DNA from: Mycetocola sp.
GTDB taxonomy: Bacteria; Actinomycetota; Actinomycetes; Actinomycetales; Microbacteriaceae
DNA length: 64,000 nucleotides
Reading direction: 5' to 3'
Assembly: GCF_025464835.1 (NCBI RefSeq)
Contig: NZ_JAODMP010000008.1
Span: 27,433 to 91,432 of the forward strand
How positions within the stretch are numbered: the stretch's first letter is position 1; every line of letters begins with the position of its first letter. The translations under genes and the position numbers were made by a program. Of the stretch, positions 16,799 through 25,052 are shown in pieces. The notes beneath the pieces were generated by a model. It made no database searches and was not told the DNA's origin. It was given only the letters and a program-made list of their open reading frames with translations.

Positions 16799-17150
16799 TC
16801 ACCCGACCCGGCTGAGGAAAACCAGGACACGTTCCAGCAGAAGACTGGTGACCTCCTCGTCATAGGCGGACAGGCTGACGGTGAACAGGTGCTGATCCCC
16901 CTGTAGAGGAACAACTCTGCGTCCTCCGCCTCATCGACGAGCGCCCGGCCTCGTCGATGTCACCCGAATCGATGAACTCCGGGTCGGCATCCATGGCGTG
17001 GGTCTGCACCGGCACACCGCGCGGCCATGAGTTCCCGAACTCGGAGACGGGAAGGCAGGCGTGGAAAAGGAGAGCTCCCTGGCACCCTCCCGGGTCTGCG
17101 CGAGCAGCAAGCCGGCTGCGTCGTCGTTCGGGTTCGCTAGGCTCGACTGC
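16799..17150 (-). pseudogene. Dienelactone hydrolase family protein, truncated and frameshifted
   Basis: The family sequence is spread over three frames on the minus strand. DDAAGLLLAQTREGAR (frame 1) is followed by GALLFHACLPVSEFGNSW and HAMDADPEFIDSGDIDEAG (frame 2). A shift then gives RALVDEAEDAELFLYRG, and another gives DQHLFTVSLSAYDEEV and LLLERVLVFLSRVG, ending at the stop in 16799-16801. Joined, these read as the C-terminal 110 or so residues of a DLH-like alpha/beta hydrolase of about 190 aa, including the Asp and His (GDQHLF) of the triad. At least three frameshifts are needed and the nucleophile half is missing, so it is dead. The intact 2-hydroxyacid dehydrogenase gene abuts it. 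Confidence 0.8.
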
Positions 17151-18071
17151 ATGACCACTCCGCTCCTCGTCAGTGTTCCGGGCAGGACCCTCCGTGAGGC
17201 GATCGGCGACATCGTTGGTGTCGAGTTCGTCCAGTGGGACATGTCCGGGCCTCCTCCCGTCTCGACCATCGACATCGTGATCCCGCCATACATGGGTGCG
17301 ACGGAGAAGCTCGGGGCCCTCGCCGGAGTCACAACCCGGCTCGTGCAGAGCCAGTCCATCGGATACGACGGAGTCGAGGAGGTGCTGCCGCTCGGCAACG
17401 TGTTCGCGAACGCCGCCACGGTCCACGAAACTTCCACCGCCGAGCTGACGCTCGCGCTGATCCTGGCGTCACAGCGCGGCATCCCGGACTTCGTCCGCGC
17501 AGCCGGTGAAGGGCGCTGGGCTCCGGCCCGTCATGCGAGCCTCGCGGACCGCACGGTGCTGCTCCTCGGCTACGGGGGCGTCGGCAAGGCGATCGAGGAA
17601 CGTCTGCTGCCGTTCGAAGTGAACGTCGTCCGCGTCGCCACCGCCGCACGGTCCGACGAGCGTGGCCACATCCACGGGGTCGATGAACTACCCGAGCTGT
17701 TGCCCGAGGCCGACATCGTCGTCGTCGGCGTTCCGCTCACTGACGGCACGACCGGCCTCGTCGATGACGCCTTCCTCTCGGTGATGCGCGACGGCGCGCT
17801 CCTCGTGAACATCGCCCGCGGCCCCGTGGCCGACACGGACGCGATCCTCCGCCATGCCGGATCTGGGCGACTGCGGTTCGCGCTCGACGTGACCGATCCC
17901 GAACCCCTCCCCGACGGGCATCCGCTCTTCGCTCTTCCCACCGTGCTGATCAGCCCACACGTTGGCGGCGCCACCACAGCCATGATGCCGCGGATGGCCC
18001 GGCTCGCTCGTGAACAGATTGAACGGATGCAGCGCGGCGACGATCCTGTGAACGTGGTGCTCCGCACCTAG
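17151..18071 (+). CDS. D-isomer-specific 2-hydroxyacid dehydrogenase
   Basis: A 306-aa protein. ATG 17151 is chosen because the upstream 30 codons of the track ORF are antisense to the DLH remnant. The NAD-binding Rossmann motif is LLGYGGVGKAIEE. The catalytic Arg is in NIARGPVAD, the Glu in DVTDPEPLP, and the His in SPHVGGATT. The N-terminal substrate domain is divergent (PPYMGATEKL), so the 2-oxo acid substrate (glyoxylate, hydroxypyruvate or phosphoglycerate-like) is not assigned. It is monocistronic, followed by two repeat elements. Confidence 0.9.
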   Translation: MTTPLLVSVPGRTLREAIGDIVGVEFVQWDMSGPPPVSTIDIVIPPYMGATEKLGALAGVTTRLVQSQSIGYDGVEEVLPLGNVFANAATVHETSTAELTLALILASQRGIPDFVRAAGEGRWAPARHASLADRTVLLLGYGGVGKAIEERLLPFEVNVVRVATAARSDERGHIHGVDELPELLPEADIVVVGVPLTDGTTGLVDDAFLSVMRDGALLVNIARGPVADTDAILRHAGSGRLRFALDVTDPEPLPDGHPLFALPTVLISPHVGGATTAMMPRMARLAREQIERMQRGDDPVNVVLRT

Positions 18072-18099
18072 CTGTAGCCGGGCGGCCGATCGGATGCGG

Positions 18100-18198
18100 T
18101 GCGCATGACTCCGCCGGATTCACGGTGCCCTCTCTCTCGATTCTGCCAAGACCCCGTGGTGCGGGTCGGCGCTCCTGTTCCCGGCGGAATTGTGCGCC
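18100..18198. repeat. 99-bp terminal-inverted-repeat element (family A, copy 1)
   Basis: Left arm TGCGCATGACTCCGCCG (18100-18116) and right arm CGGCGGAATTGTGCGCC (18182-18198) pair at 13-14 of 17 positions. Arms match those at 18276-18375 and 34420-34517, and all three elements are 98-100 bp, while the centres share no obvious sequence. There is no coding capacity. It lies between the dehydrogenase and lldR genes. Confidence 0.65.
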
Positions 18199-18275
18199 CC
18201 TCCGCAATACGAGCGCGCATCACACGACCTCGGCCCGGCGCTACAGCGGCGCTGCTCCGAACGTCGGTGGCGTCT

Positions 18276-18375
18276 GCGTGCACAACTCCGCCACGTCACG
18301 GCCTGACGGCGTCTCGAGCGGGGAAGAACCGGGGACAGACGCCGAACCACGGACGGGATCGGCGGAGTTGCGCGC
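18276..18375. repeat. 100-bp terminal-inverted-repeat element (family A, copy 2)
   Basis: The left arm includes TGCACAACTCCGCCA (18279-18293); the right arm is CGGCGGAGTTGCGCGC (18360-18375). It is 77 bp to the right of copy 1, upstream of the lldR promoter. With copy 1 it fills most of the 390-bp gap 18072-18459, in which I see no gene. Confidence 0.65.
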
Positions 18376-18419
18376 GCTAACCGAGGGCGACCCACTCTCG
18401 TTGGGCGGCCGATTCTGTA

Positions 18420-18442
18420 TAGACTGTGTGGTCTGACCACAC
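18420..18442 (+). promoter_or_regulatory. lldR promoter -10 and FadR/LldR-type operator
   Basis: TAGACT (18420-18425, within TATAGACT) serves as -10. Immediately downstream, GTGTGGT-CTG-ACCACAC (18426-18442) is a perfect 17-bp inverted repeat containing TGGTCTGACCA. That core is the FadR-subfamily consensus TNGTNNNACNA. A repressor bound here would cover the transcription start. The leader to the GTG at 18460 is about 28 nt with GGAG at 18452-18455. Confidence 0.85.
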
Positions 18443-18459
18443 TTGGCGACGGGAGCAGC

Positions 18460-19218
18460 GTGCCGGACGAACCTCGAGCGTGGCAGGTGGTGCTCGAGTC
18501 GATCGAGCGCGACCTGCTCCATGGACGGCTGCGCCCGGGCGATCACCTGCCGGGGGAACGGGCGCTCTCCGCGGCCCTCGGCGTCGGCAGATCCAGTGTG
18601 CGGGAGGCTCTGCGCGTGCTCGAGGTGCTCGGGCTCATCCGCACGGCCACCGGGTCCGGGCCGAACTCCGGGGCGATCATCGTTGCCCTGCCAGGCGGCG
18701 GCATGTCGGCCCTGCTGCGGCTGCAGGTCGCCGCGACCGGGTTCGCGGTTGCGGACATTGTGAAAACCCGCCTGGTGCTCGAGACCGCTGTCGCCGCCGA
18801 CCTCGCCGAGGCGTTTCCACGACCGCAGCTCACGGCATCCGTCGACCTGCTCAACATGATGGAGTCACACCCGTACAGCCAGGCGGAGTTTCTCGCCCTC
18901 GACGCGCAATTCCACCTGACCCTGGCCGAGGCGTCCGGCAACCAGGTCATCGCCGCGACGATGGCCGGTCTGCGCACCTCGATCGAAAGCTACGCGCGGC
19001 AAGGGGCAGCGAGCCTGGCGTCCTGGTCAGACACATCCGCCCGGCTGATGCGGGAGCACCGCGGCATTCTCGCCGCCATCGGGTCCGGCGACGCGGCGCT
19101 GGCCCGCACCACCGTGCACTCCCACATCTCCGGCTACTACGCCGAAACGAACCTGCCGTCCCCTCGATCCACCGAAATACCGAACATGGTTCCGGATGCC
19201 GCCCCTCGGGGCCCGTGA
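18460..19218 (+). CDS. lldR: FadR/GntR-family regulator of the lactate gene
   Basis: A 252-aa protein, GTG start 5 nt after GGAG. The N-terminal GntR winged helix has GDHLPGERALSAALGVGRSSVREALRVLE; the C-terminal FCD ligand domain (about 95-225) has metal ligands in LDAQFHLTLAEAS and REHRGILAAI. It lies 51 bp upstream of an L-lactate dehydrogenase gene with an ideal FadR-type operator in front. I infer LldR-like control: repression relieved by L-lactate. The symbol rests on context as much as on sequence. Confidence 0.85.
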   Translation: MPDEPRAWQVVLESIERDLLHGRLRPGDHLPGERALSAALGVGRSSVREALRVLEVLGLIRTATGSGPNSGAIIVALPGGGMSALLRLQVAATGFAVADIVKTRLVLETAVAADLAEAFPRPQLTASVDLLNMMESHPYSQAEFLALDAQFHLTLAEASGNQVIAATMAGLRTSIESYARQGAASLASWSDTSARLMREHRGILAAIGSGDAALARTTVHSHISGYYAETNLPSPRSTEIPNMVPDAAPRGP

Positions 19219-19269
19219 ACAGCCATCTTTGGTATCTCGATCACCGCACCACCACAGGAAGACACTCCC

Positions 19270-20535
19270 ATGATCGAAAGACGAATCCCCAGGGTCCACG
19301 ACCTCGCGCCGCTGATGCAGTTCAAGAGGCCCGAGTTTCACGCCCGCACCCGCCGGCTGGCCGCAGCGACGAGCATCGCCGACCTGCGCATCATCGCGAA
19401 GCGGGTCACCCCGAAAGCGCCATTCGACTACACAGACGGCGCCGCGGAGGGAGAGGTGTCGCTATCCCGTGCGCGCCAGGCGTTCGAGGACATCGAGTTC
19501 CACCCGTCGGTGTTGCGCGACGTGTCGCGAGTCGACACCACCCGGGAGGTGCTCGGCAAGACGAGCGCCCTGCCGTTCGGCATCGCGCCGACCGGATTCA
19601 CCCGCATGATGCAGACCGAGGGCGAGCGCGCAGGAGCGACCGCGGCCGAGGCCGCCGGCATCCCGTTCACCCTCTCCACCATGGGCACGACGTCGATCGA
19701 GGATGTCGCCGCCGCAGCACCCGGCGGACGTAACTGGTTCCAGCTCTACATGTGGACAGACCGCGACCGCTCACTGGCCCTCGTCGACCGCGCCCAGGCG
19801 GCCGGCTATGACACGCTCATGGTCACCGTCGACACTCCCGTCGGCGGCGCCCGCCTGCGCGACGTGAAGAACGGATTCTCGATCCCCCCTGCTCTCACCC
19901 CGAAGACCATCCTCAACGCTCTGCCGCGGCCGGCCTGGTGGATCAACTTCCTCACCACCGAACCGCTTGCGTTCGCGAGCCTCGACCGCTGGTCGGGAAC
20001 GGTCGCCGCCCTCATCGACACCATGTTCGACCCGACCGTTGGCCCTGACGAGGTCCGCTTCATCCGCGAACAGTGGAAGGGCAAACTCGTGGTCAAGGGC
20101 ATCCAGTCGGTCGCCGACGCCCGCCTCGCCGTCGAGCTCGGCGCCGACGCGATCATCCTGTCGAACCACGGCGGACGCCAGCTCGACCGGGCACCGATCC
20201 CGTTCCACCTGCTGCCCGCCGTCGTCCGCGAAGTTGGCGCTGAGGTGGAGGTCCACCTCGACACCGGCATCATGAACGGGGCCGACATCGTGGCATCCGT
20301 CGCCCTCGGCGCGAACTTCACCCTCATCGGCCGGGCCTACCTGTACGGGCTCATGGCCGGCGGGCGCCAGGGTGTCGACCGCGCGATCGACATTCTCTCC
20401 GGCGAGATCCGCCGCACGATGAAGCTGCTCGGTGTCGCGAGCCTCAACGAGCTGGAACCACGCCATGTGACCCAGCTGGCCCGGCTGGTGCCGTACGCGC
20501 AGCCCACCGGTGACGACGTCCCCTCCCGGCCCTGA
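19270..20535 (+). CDS. lldD: L-lactate dehydrogenase (quinone), FMN-dependent
   Basis: A 421-aa protein, ATG 19270 with GGAAGA upstream. It is an alpha-hydroxy-acid dehydrogenase TIM barrel binding [14 protein letters not shown], the active-site Tyr region [10 protein letters not shown], and [18 protein letters not shown] with the catalytic His and substrate Arg are visible, plus [18 protein letters not shown]. The protein oxidises L-lactate to pyruvate and passes electrons to menaquinone at the membrane. It resembles the actinobacterial LldD2 branch and is paired with its regulator gene upstream. Confidence 0.9.
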   Translation: MIERRIPRVHDLAPLMQFKRPEFHARTRRLAAATSIADLRIIAKRVTPKAPFDYTDGAAEGEVSLSRARQAFEDIEFHPSVLRDVSRVDTTREVLGKTSALPFGIAPTGFTRMMQTEGERAGATAAEAAGIPFTLSTMGTTSIEDVAAAAPGGRNWFQLYMWTDRDRSLALVDRAQAAGYDTLMVTVDTPVGGARLRDVKNGFSIPPALTPKTILNALPRPAWWINFLTTEPLAFASLDRWSGTVAALIDTMFDPTVGPDEVRFIREQWKGKLVVKGIQSVADARLAVELGADAIILSNHGGRQLDRAPIPFHLLPAVVREVGAEVEVHLDTGIMNGADIVASVALGANFTLIGRAYLYGLMAGGRQGVDRAIDILSGEIRRTMKLLGVASLNELEPRHVTQLARLVPYAQPTGDDVPSRP

Positions 20536-20547
20536 CCTCTTGTGAAC

Positions 20548-20597
20548 TCGGGCGGACAATCCGCGGTCCAGCCTCTCTGCGAGCACGGACCGCCCGA
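20548..20597. terminator. Possible bidirectional hairpin between lldD and ppm
   Basis: TCGGGCGG (20548-20555) and CCGCCCGA (20590-20597) form an 8-bp perfect stem, and GGTCC/GGACC offers an alternative inner stem. It lies between convergent genes. No U-tract is present, so the terminator role is tentative. Confidence 0.35.
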
Positions 20598-20604
20598 CGT
20601 GATC

Positions 20605-21342
20605 TCAGCGGTTAAGCCGCCGCCGCAGCCGTCCAGGCAGGGCACCGATCCCCCAGAGCGTCACCCGAGCCATCGCTTCGAGCACGATCCCGCCGGTCAT
20701 CTTCGACTCCCCGAATCGTCGTTCGATGAAGGTGATCGGAACCTCGACGATGCTGAGGCCAGCTTTGGCGGCGTGGAACAGCAGGTCCACCTGGAACCCG
20801 TAGCCCTGGCTGTGCACGTCTTCGAGACGGATGCTGCCCAGTGCGCGAGCTGTCAGCACCCGGTACCCGCCCGTCACGTCACGCGGCGACAGGCCGAGGA
20901 CGATCCGCGAGTAGGCGCTGCCGGCTCGGGACAACAGTTCGCGGTACGCCGGCCAGTTCTCGACACCCCCGCCGGGAATCCAGCGCGACCCGAGCACCAC
21001 GTCCGCGCCGGCATCCGCCGCGGCGAGCAGCGCAGGCAACTGCTCCGGCTGATGGGAACCGTCCGCGTCCATCTCGACGAGGCGGACGTAACCGCGCTCG
21101 AGACCCCAGCGGAACGCTGCCCCGTACGCGCTGCCGAGCCCGGTCTTCCCGGCACGGTGCAGAACGAAAACGGCGTGGTCGGATGCCGCGAGCGCGTCAG
21201 CGATGCGCCCGGTGCCGTCTGGAGAGTTGTCGTCGACCACCAGCACGTCGACATCCGGCGTCGCGGCACGCACCCGAGCCACGATGGCGGCGATGTTCCG
21301 ACGTTCGTTGTAGGTCGGGATGATGACGAGCGTTTCGGCCAC
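20605..21342 (-). CDS. Polyprenol monophosphomannose synthase (GT2)
   Basis: A 245-aa protein of the dolichol-phosphate mannosyltransferase type. It has the GT-A start VIIPTYNERRNI, VLVVDDNSPDGTG with the nucleotide-binding Asp, the DxD-type metal motif MDADGSHQPEQL, and DVTGGYRVLTARAL. It transfers mannose from GDP-mannose to polyprenyl phosphate, giving the lipid-linked donor used by membrane mannosyltransferases for lipoglycans or protein mannosylation (Ppm1 branch). It has no C-terminal membrane domain. Monocistronic. Confidence 0.88.
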   Translation of the reverse strand: MAETLVIIPTYNERRNIAAIVARVRAATPDVDVLVVDDNSPDGTGRIADALAASDHAVFVLHRAGKTGLGSAYGAAFRWGLERGYVRLVEMDADGSHQPEQLPALLAAADAGADVVLGSRWIPGGGVENWPAYRELLSRAGSAYSRIVLGLSPRDVTGGYRVLTARALGSIRLEDVHSQGYGFQVDLLFHAAKAGLSIVEVPITFIERRFGESKMTGGIVLEAMARVTLWGIGALPGRLRRRLNR

Positions 21343-21394
21343 GGCATCCCTTCCCCAGCATCGCCCCTGAGGCCGGGCGACATGAGGTCCCAGA

Positions 21395-21665
21395 CTACCG
21401 AACGCCGCTCATCATCCTGAGCACAGGCCCGGCGATAAGCGTAAGCGCGATGCGAGCGCGAGCGCGGCGCGAGCGCGACGCCGAGCATGATCGTGATGCC
21501 CGCGAGCACAGCGGCGTTGACGGCTGTCGCGGTCATCACACCGACGAGCACGAGCACCACGATCACCGCCACGGATGCCGCGGGGGCGCCGAACTGCGGC
21601 CAGCGCGATCGGGGCAACGGGTCGGGGGCGTGCCGGGCGGGATCCGGCAGCCGTTTGCGGCCCAT
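21395..21665 (-). pseudogene. Remnant of a small membrane protein (frameshifted)
   Basis: From ATG 21665 the minus strand reads MGRKRLPDPARH followed by strongly hydrophobic segments (VAVIVVLVLVGVMTATAV, AAVLAGITIMLGVALAP) with very high G/C at third positions, so this frame looks coding. Within a CGCTCG-rich run the hydrophobic reading jumps frame to ARIALTLIAGPVLRMMSGVR with a stop at 21395. One indel would join them into a protein of about 90 aa with three membrane segments. The coding frame may extend upstream toward 21890. No family was recognised. It could be a real gene with a sequencing slip. Confidence 0.35.
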
Positions 21666-21918
21666 CGAGCACTGAAGAAGCCCGATCGCCATACCGAGTG
21701 GCACGACCCCGAACCCGACGTGGAAGCCGAGCGAGCTCTGCAGGATGCCGGTGAGGGCCGAAGAAGCCGCCGAGGTTGATCCCGCGGCAGAAGAGGGAGA
21801 ATCCGGCCTCACGGACGGCACAAAGCGAAGCGTCGTGAAAGGCGGCAGCCCCGACTCCGACATTCCATGGAACGTGACGGCGACCCGCAACCACGCAGGA
21901 CGGCCCGTCGAGGCCTAG

Positions 21919-23319
21919 CTACACACTCCGCAACTCCTCAAGAACCTCTCCGAACTGGCCGATCATCCAGTCCAGGTCGGCTTCGTCGATGACGATCGGC
22001 GGGGCGAAGCGGATAGTCGAACCGTGCGTGTCCTTCGCGAGAACGCCCCGTTCCATCAGCCGTTCGCAGACCTCCCGGCCGGTGGCCAGAGCAGGGTCGA
22101 TGTCGACGCCGGCCCACAGGCCGGCACCGTGCACGTCGACGACGCCGTGCCCGACCAATGCGCCGAGCTTCTCGTGCAGTCGCCCCCCGAGCACCCGCGC
22201 CCGCCTCTGGTATTCGCCGCTGGCCAGCATCCGTACGACGGCGTGGCCGACAGCGGATGCCAGAGGGTTGCCTCCGAACGTGGATCCGTGCTGACCCGGC
22301 TGAAGCACCCCGAGGATGTCGTCGTTGCCGACGACGGCCGAGACCGGCACGATCCCGCCGCCGAGTGCTTTGCCCAGGAGGTACAGGTCTGGCACGACTC
22401 CGACGAGGTCGCAGGCGAACGTCGTGCCGGTGCGGCCAAGCCCTGACTGGATCTCATCGGCGATGAACAGTACTTTCTGCGCGGTGCAGATCGCGCGAAC
22501 GGCAGGCAGGTATCCCGCCGGCGGCACCCGGACACCGGATTCACCCTGGATGGGTTCGACCAGCACGGCGACGGTGTTCTCATCGATGGCGGCGGCGAGC
22601 GCATCCGTGTCGCCATAGGGAACGGTGCGGAAGCCCGGTGTGTACGGGCCGAAGTCCGCGCGGGCGTCGTCGTCGTCCGAGAAACTGATGATGGTCGTGG
22701 TGCGGCCGTGGAAGTTGCCGGCCATGACGATGATGTTGGCCTGATCCCGAGCGACGCCCTTCACCCGGTAGCCCCAAGCACGGGCGACTTTGATCGCCGA
22801 TTCGACGGCTTCGGCGCCCGTGTTCATGGGGAGAACCATGTTCTTGCCGCAGAGTTCGGCAAGCGCATGCGCGAACGGGCCGAGCTGATCGTTGTGGAAC
22901 GCCCGGCTGGTCAGGGTGACCCGGTTCAGTTGCGTCCGTGCGGCGTCGAGAAGCACAGGGTGGGAGTGGCCGAAGTTGACGGCCGAGTATGCGGCCAGGC
23001 AATCCAGGTAACGCCTGCCGGTCACGTCGGTGACCCAGGCACCCTCAGCGGATGCGACGACGATCGGGAGCGGGTGGTAATTGTGCGCGACGACCGCCTC
23101 CTCGGCCGCAATAGCCTCCTCCGACGCCTCCGAGATGCCGACGGCGGGGCCGGCCTCCTCAGCCGCTCTCACGGCCCCGACGGCGGCGACGGCATCTGAT
23201 GGACCCGCGGAGGCATCGGAAGGTCCGGGTGCCGTCGGGCCGCCCTGGGCGGGACCTTGCGATGTCGCCGCCGTTCCCGGCAGAGCTTCCCGCGTCGCCG
23301 CCGTCTCCCGCACACTCAT
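21919..23319 (-). CDS. rocD: Ornithine--oxo-acid aminotransferase with N-terminal extension
   Basis: A 466-aa protein. ATG 23319 overlaps the ddaH stop (ATGA) and has GGAG 8 nt upstream. It is a class III PLP aminotransferase: NYHPLPIVVASAEG and YLDCLAAYSAVNFGHSHP are typical of ornithine aminotransferase, the PLP-Asp is in FIADEIQSGLGRTG and the PLP-Lys in LLGKALGGG. It converts ornithine to glutamate-semialdehyde. About 60 residues rich in Ala/Gly/Pro/Ser precede the usual start of homology, which is unusual for RocD (normally about 400 aa). It is cotranscribed with ddaH, opposite an Lrp regulator. Confidence 0.92.
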   Translation of the reverse strand: MSVRETAATREALPGTAATSQGPAQGGPTAPGPSDASAGPSDAVAAVGAVRAAEEAGPAVGISEASEEAIAAEEAVVAHNYHPLPIVVASAEGAWVTDVTGRRYLDCLAAYSAVNFGHSHPVLLDAARTQLNRVTLTSRAFHNDQLGPFAHALAELCGKNMVLPMNTGAEAVESAIKVARAWGYRVKGVARDQANIIVMAGNFHGRTTTIISFSDDDDARADFGPYTPGFRTVPYGDTDALAAAIDENTVAVLVEPIQGESGVRVPPAGYLPAVRAICTAQKVLFIADEIQSGLGRTGTTFACDLVGVVPDLYLLGKALGGGIVPVSAVVGNDDILGVLQPGQHGSTFGGNPLASAVGHAVVRMLASGEYQRRARVLGGRLHEKLGALVGHGVVDVHGAGLWAGVDIDPALATGREVCERLMERGVLAKDTHGSTIRFAPPIVIDEADLDWMIGQFGEVLEELRSV

Positions 23320-24176
23320 CGCCGCAGCTCCAGCGTGCAGCACTTCACTCCGCCGCCGCCGAGCAGCAGCTCGGAGAGGTCCACGCCGATGGGGTTGTAT
23401 CCGCGTTCACGCAGCTGACGTTCGAACCCAATGGCTCGCGAGGCGATCACGACGTTGAAGCCGTCCGAGATCGAATTGAGACCGAGGATTGAGGCGTCCT
23501 CCTCGCTGACGATGATGGCATCCGGGTAGCGGTCCTGAAGGATCGCAAGTGACTTCGCGTCGAACGCCGAAGGCAGGTACGCGATGTTCGCGTTCTCATC
23601 GCCCGTCAGCGGGTCGAGCACAGCCAGGGCGGTGTCAAGGTGGTAAAAACTCGGGTTGACGAGGCTGAGTGTGACGACCTCGCGGCCGAACACGGAGGCA
23701 ACTTCGGAGTGGCTGCGGGATTCACTGCGGAACCCGGTTCCGGCGAGGATCGTGTTGCCGACGAGAAGGAAATCACCTTCGCCCTCGTTGGTGTTCGCCG
23801 GAACCCGCAGGTCGAACCCCCGCTCCCGGAACCAGTCCATGTAGGCGGGTCCTTCGGCCTGGCGTTCGGGATAGGTGAAGCTTGCGCCGTAGGCGATGTT
23901 GTCGATGACGAAGCCCCCGTTGGCCGAATAGACCATGTCAGGCAGCCCGTCGACCGGGTCGACGAGTTCAACGGTGTGGCCGAGCTCGAGGTAGGTGTCG
24001 TACAGCGTCTGCCACTGCGCCAGCGCACGCTTCGTGTCGGTGGGGTTGGTCGGCTCCATCCACGGGTTGATCTTGTACGACACAGTGAAGTGCTCGGGCC
24101 GGCACATGAGATAGGTGCGGGGGCTCGGCGTCCTGGTGGCCGAAGCCAGCTGCGCCGCGGTGTCGGTGTTGGTCAT
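23316..24176 (-). CDS. ddaH: DDAH-like guanidino-group hydrolase (arginine or dimethylarginine)
   Basis: A 286-aa protein. ATG 24176 is chosen (GGAG 7 nt upstream) over the 34-codon longer track ORF. It belongs to the amidinotransferase/hydrolase superfamily (beta/alpha propeller). LMCRPEHF, the Asp-containing PDMVYSANGG, catalytic His in SFYHLDTALAV, and the catalytic Cys near the C-terminus in GGGGVKCCTLEL are visible. The family name enzyme converts methylated arginine to citrulline. Its pairing with rocD, with no ornithine carbamoyltransferase nearby, also allows an arginine-to-ornithine (dihydrolase) activity. Likely regulated by the divergent Lrp protein. Confidence 0.82.
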   Translation of the reverse strand: MTNTDTAAQLASATRTPSPRTYLMCRPEHFTVSYKINPWMEPTNPTDTKRALAQWQTLYDTYLELGHTVELVDPVDGLPDMVYSANGGFVIDNIAYGASFTYPERQAEGPAYMDWFRERGFDLRVPANTNEGEGDFLLVGNTILAGTGFRSESRSHSEVASVFGREVVTLSLVNPSFYHLDTALAVLDPLTGDENANIAYLPSAFDAKSLAILQDRYPDAIIVSEEDASILGLNSISDGFNVVIASRAIGFERQLRERGYNPIGVDLSELLLGGGGVKCCTLELRR

Positions 24177-24308
24177 GCACGTCTCCATATGAAGGGAAGC
24201 GGCGGACACTGTCCTCGAGTCCCTGCCGCAATCCGATCGCGGGGGCACGCCGTGCTCCCAGTCTCGCACGCAACCCACCGAACACGTCTGCCGTCTGGCG
24301 CAGAAATC

Positions 24309-24350
24309 TTGCGTTCAACCGCAGCTAAACGCAACGAAAGCGCCTAGACT
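24309..24350. promoter_or_regulatory. Lrp/AsnC operator and leaderless promoter of the Lrp gene
   Basis: TTGCGTT (24309-24315) and AACGCAA (24328-24334) form a perfect inverted repeat with 12-bp spacing, between ddaH and the Lrp gene. TAGACT (24345-24350) is a -10 placed so that transcription would start at or next to the ATG at 24357, suggesting a leaderless mRNA. No Shine-Dalgarno is visible. The operator is positioned to control both directions. Confidence 0.6.
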
Positions 24351-24356
24351 ACGGTC

Positions 24357-24794
24357 ATGGACAATCTGGATCGCGGGATCATCGACCTTCTGCGTCAGAA
24401 CGCCCGAGCGGGCTACGGTGACATCGGGCAGGAGATCGGGCTGAGTGCCTCCGCCATCAAACGCCGCGTCGACCGCTTGGTGGCTGACGGTGTCATTCGC
24501 GGCTTCACCATCAAGGTGGACCCCGCCGTCGACGGCCTGCACACGGAGGCGTACGTCGAACTGTTCTGCCGCGGAACGGTCGCTCCGGATGAACTGCTCA
24601 AGATCCTGTCGGCCGTCCCCGAGGTCGTCGACGCGGGCACGGTCACCGGTGGGGCCGACGCCATCGTGCACATGCGCTCTCGCGACATTCCGAGCCTCGA
24701 GGCCGCGCTCGAAAGGGTTCGGAACGCGCCGAACGTTGATCACACCCGGAGCGCCATCGTGCTCTCGCGCCTCATCCACCGCACCTCGGACTGA
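24357..24794 (+). CDS. Lrp/AsnC-family transcriptional regulator
   Basis: A 145-aa protein, standard Lrp length. N-terminal HTH: LDRGIIDLLRQNARAGYGDIGQEIGLSASAIKRRVDRLVADGVI. C-terminal RAM ligand domain with VDAGTVTGGADAIVHM. Divergent from ddaH-rocD with an inverted repeat between them, so it most likely activates or represses that pair in response to arginine, ornithine or a related amino acid (inference from context). Terminated by the hairpin at 24813. Confidence 0.92.
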   Translation: MDNLDRGIIDLLRQNARAGYGDIGQEIGLSASAIKRRVDRLVADGVIRGFTIKVDPAVDGLHTEAYVELFCRGTVAPDELLKILSAVPEVVDAGTVTGGADAIVHMRSRDIPSLEAALERVRNAPNVDHTRSAIVLSRLIHRTSD

Positions 24795-24812
24795 CGACAG
24801 CAGGCATGACAA

Positions 24813-24846
24813 AAGCCACGCCCCCGAGATCTCGGGGGCGTGGCTT
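24813..24846. terminator. 34-bp perfect palindrome, bidirectional terminator
   Basis: AAGCCACGCCCCCGAGA / TCTCGGGGGCGTGGCTT is a perfect 17-bp stem between the convergent Lrp gene and the small membrane-protein gene. Read on the minus strand the stem is followed by a TTTT run, and on the plus strand by TT-rich sequence, so it can end transcripts from both sides. Confidence 0.9.
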
Positions 24847-24884
24847 CGTTGTTCAGTTGTGCCGGAGCTTTTCCGGGTGGTCGG

Positions 24885-25052
24885 TTAGAGGCGCTTCTTG
24901 CCGGAGAGCGAACGAAGCAAGAAGACGATGACCGCGAGAACCAGCAGCACGACTCCGACCCACAAGAGGAACTGGAGAGACTGCACGAACCCACCGGTAA
25001 CCAGAAGGATGACTGCAATGACTGCGATGACGATCAGGAGTGTGTTATTCAT
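24885..25052 (-). CDS. Small two-helix membrane protein (55 aa)
   Basis: Not in the ORF track because of its size. From ATG 25052 it reads MNNTLLIVIAVIAVILLV, a short loop GGFVQSLQ, a second helix FLLWVGVVLLVLAVIVFLL and a basic tail SGKKRL, then TAA. Codon use is normal for the genome and a strong terminator follows. Small hydrophobic proteins of this shape are common in actinobacteria. I do not recognise a family with known function. Confidence 0.75.
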   Translation of the reverse strand: MNNTLLIVIAVIAVILLVTGGFVQSLQFLLWVGVVLLVLAVIVFLLRSLSGKKRL

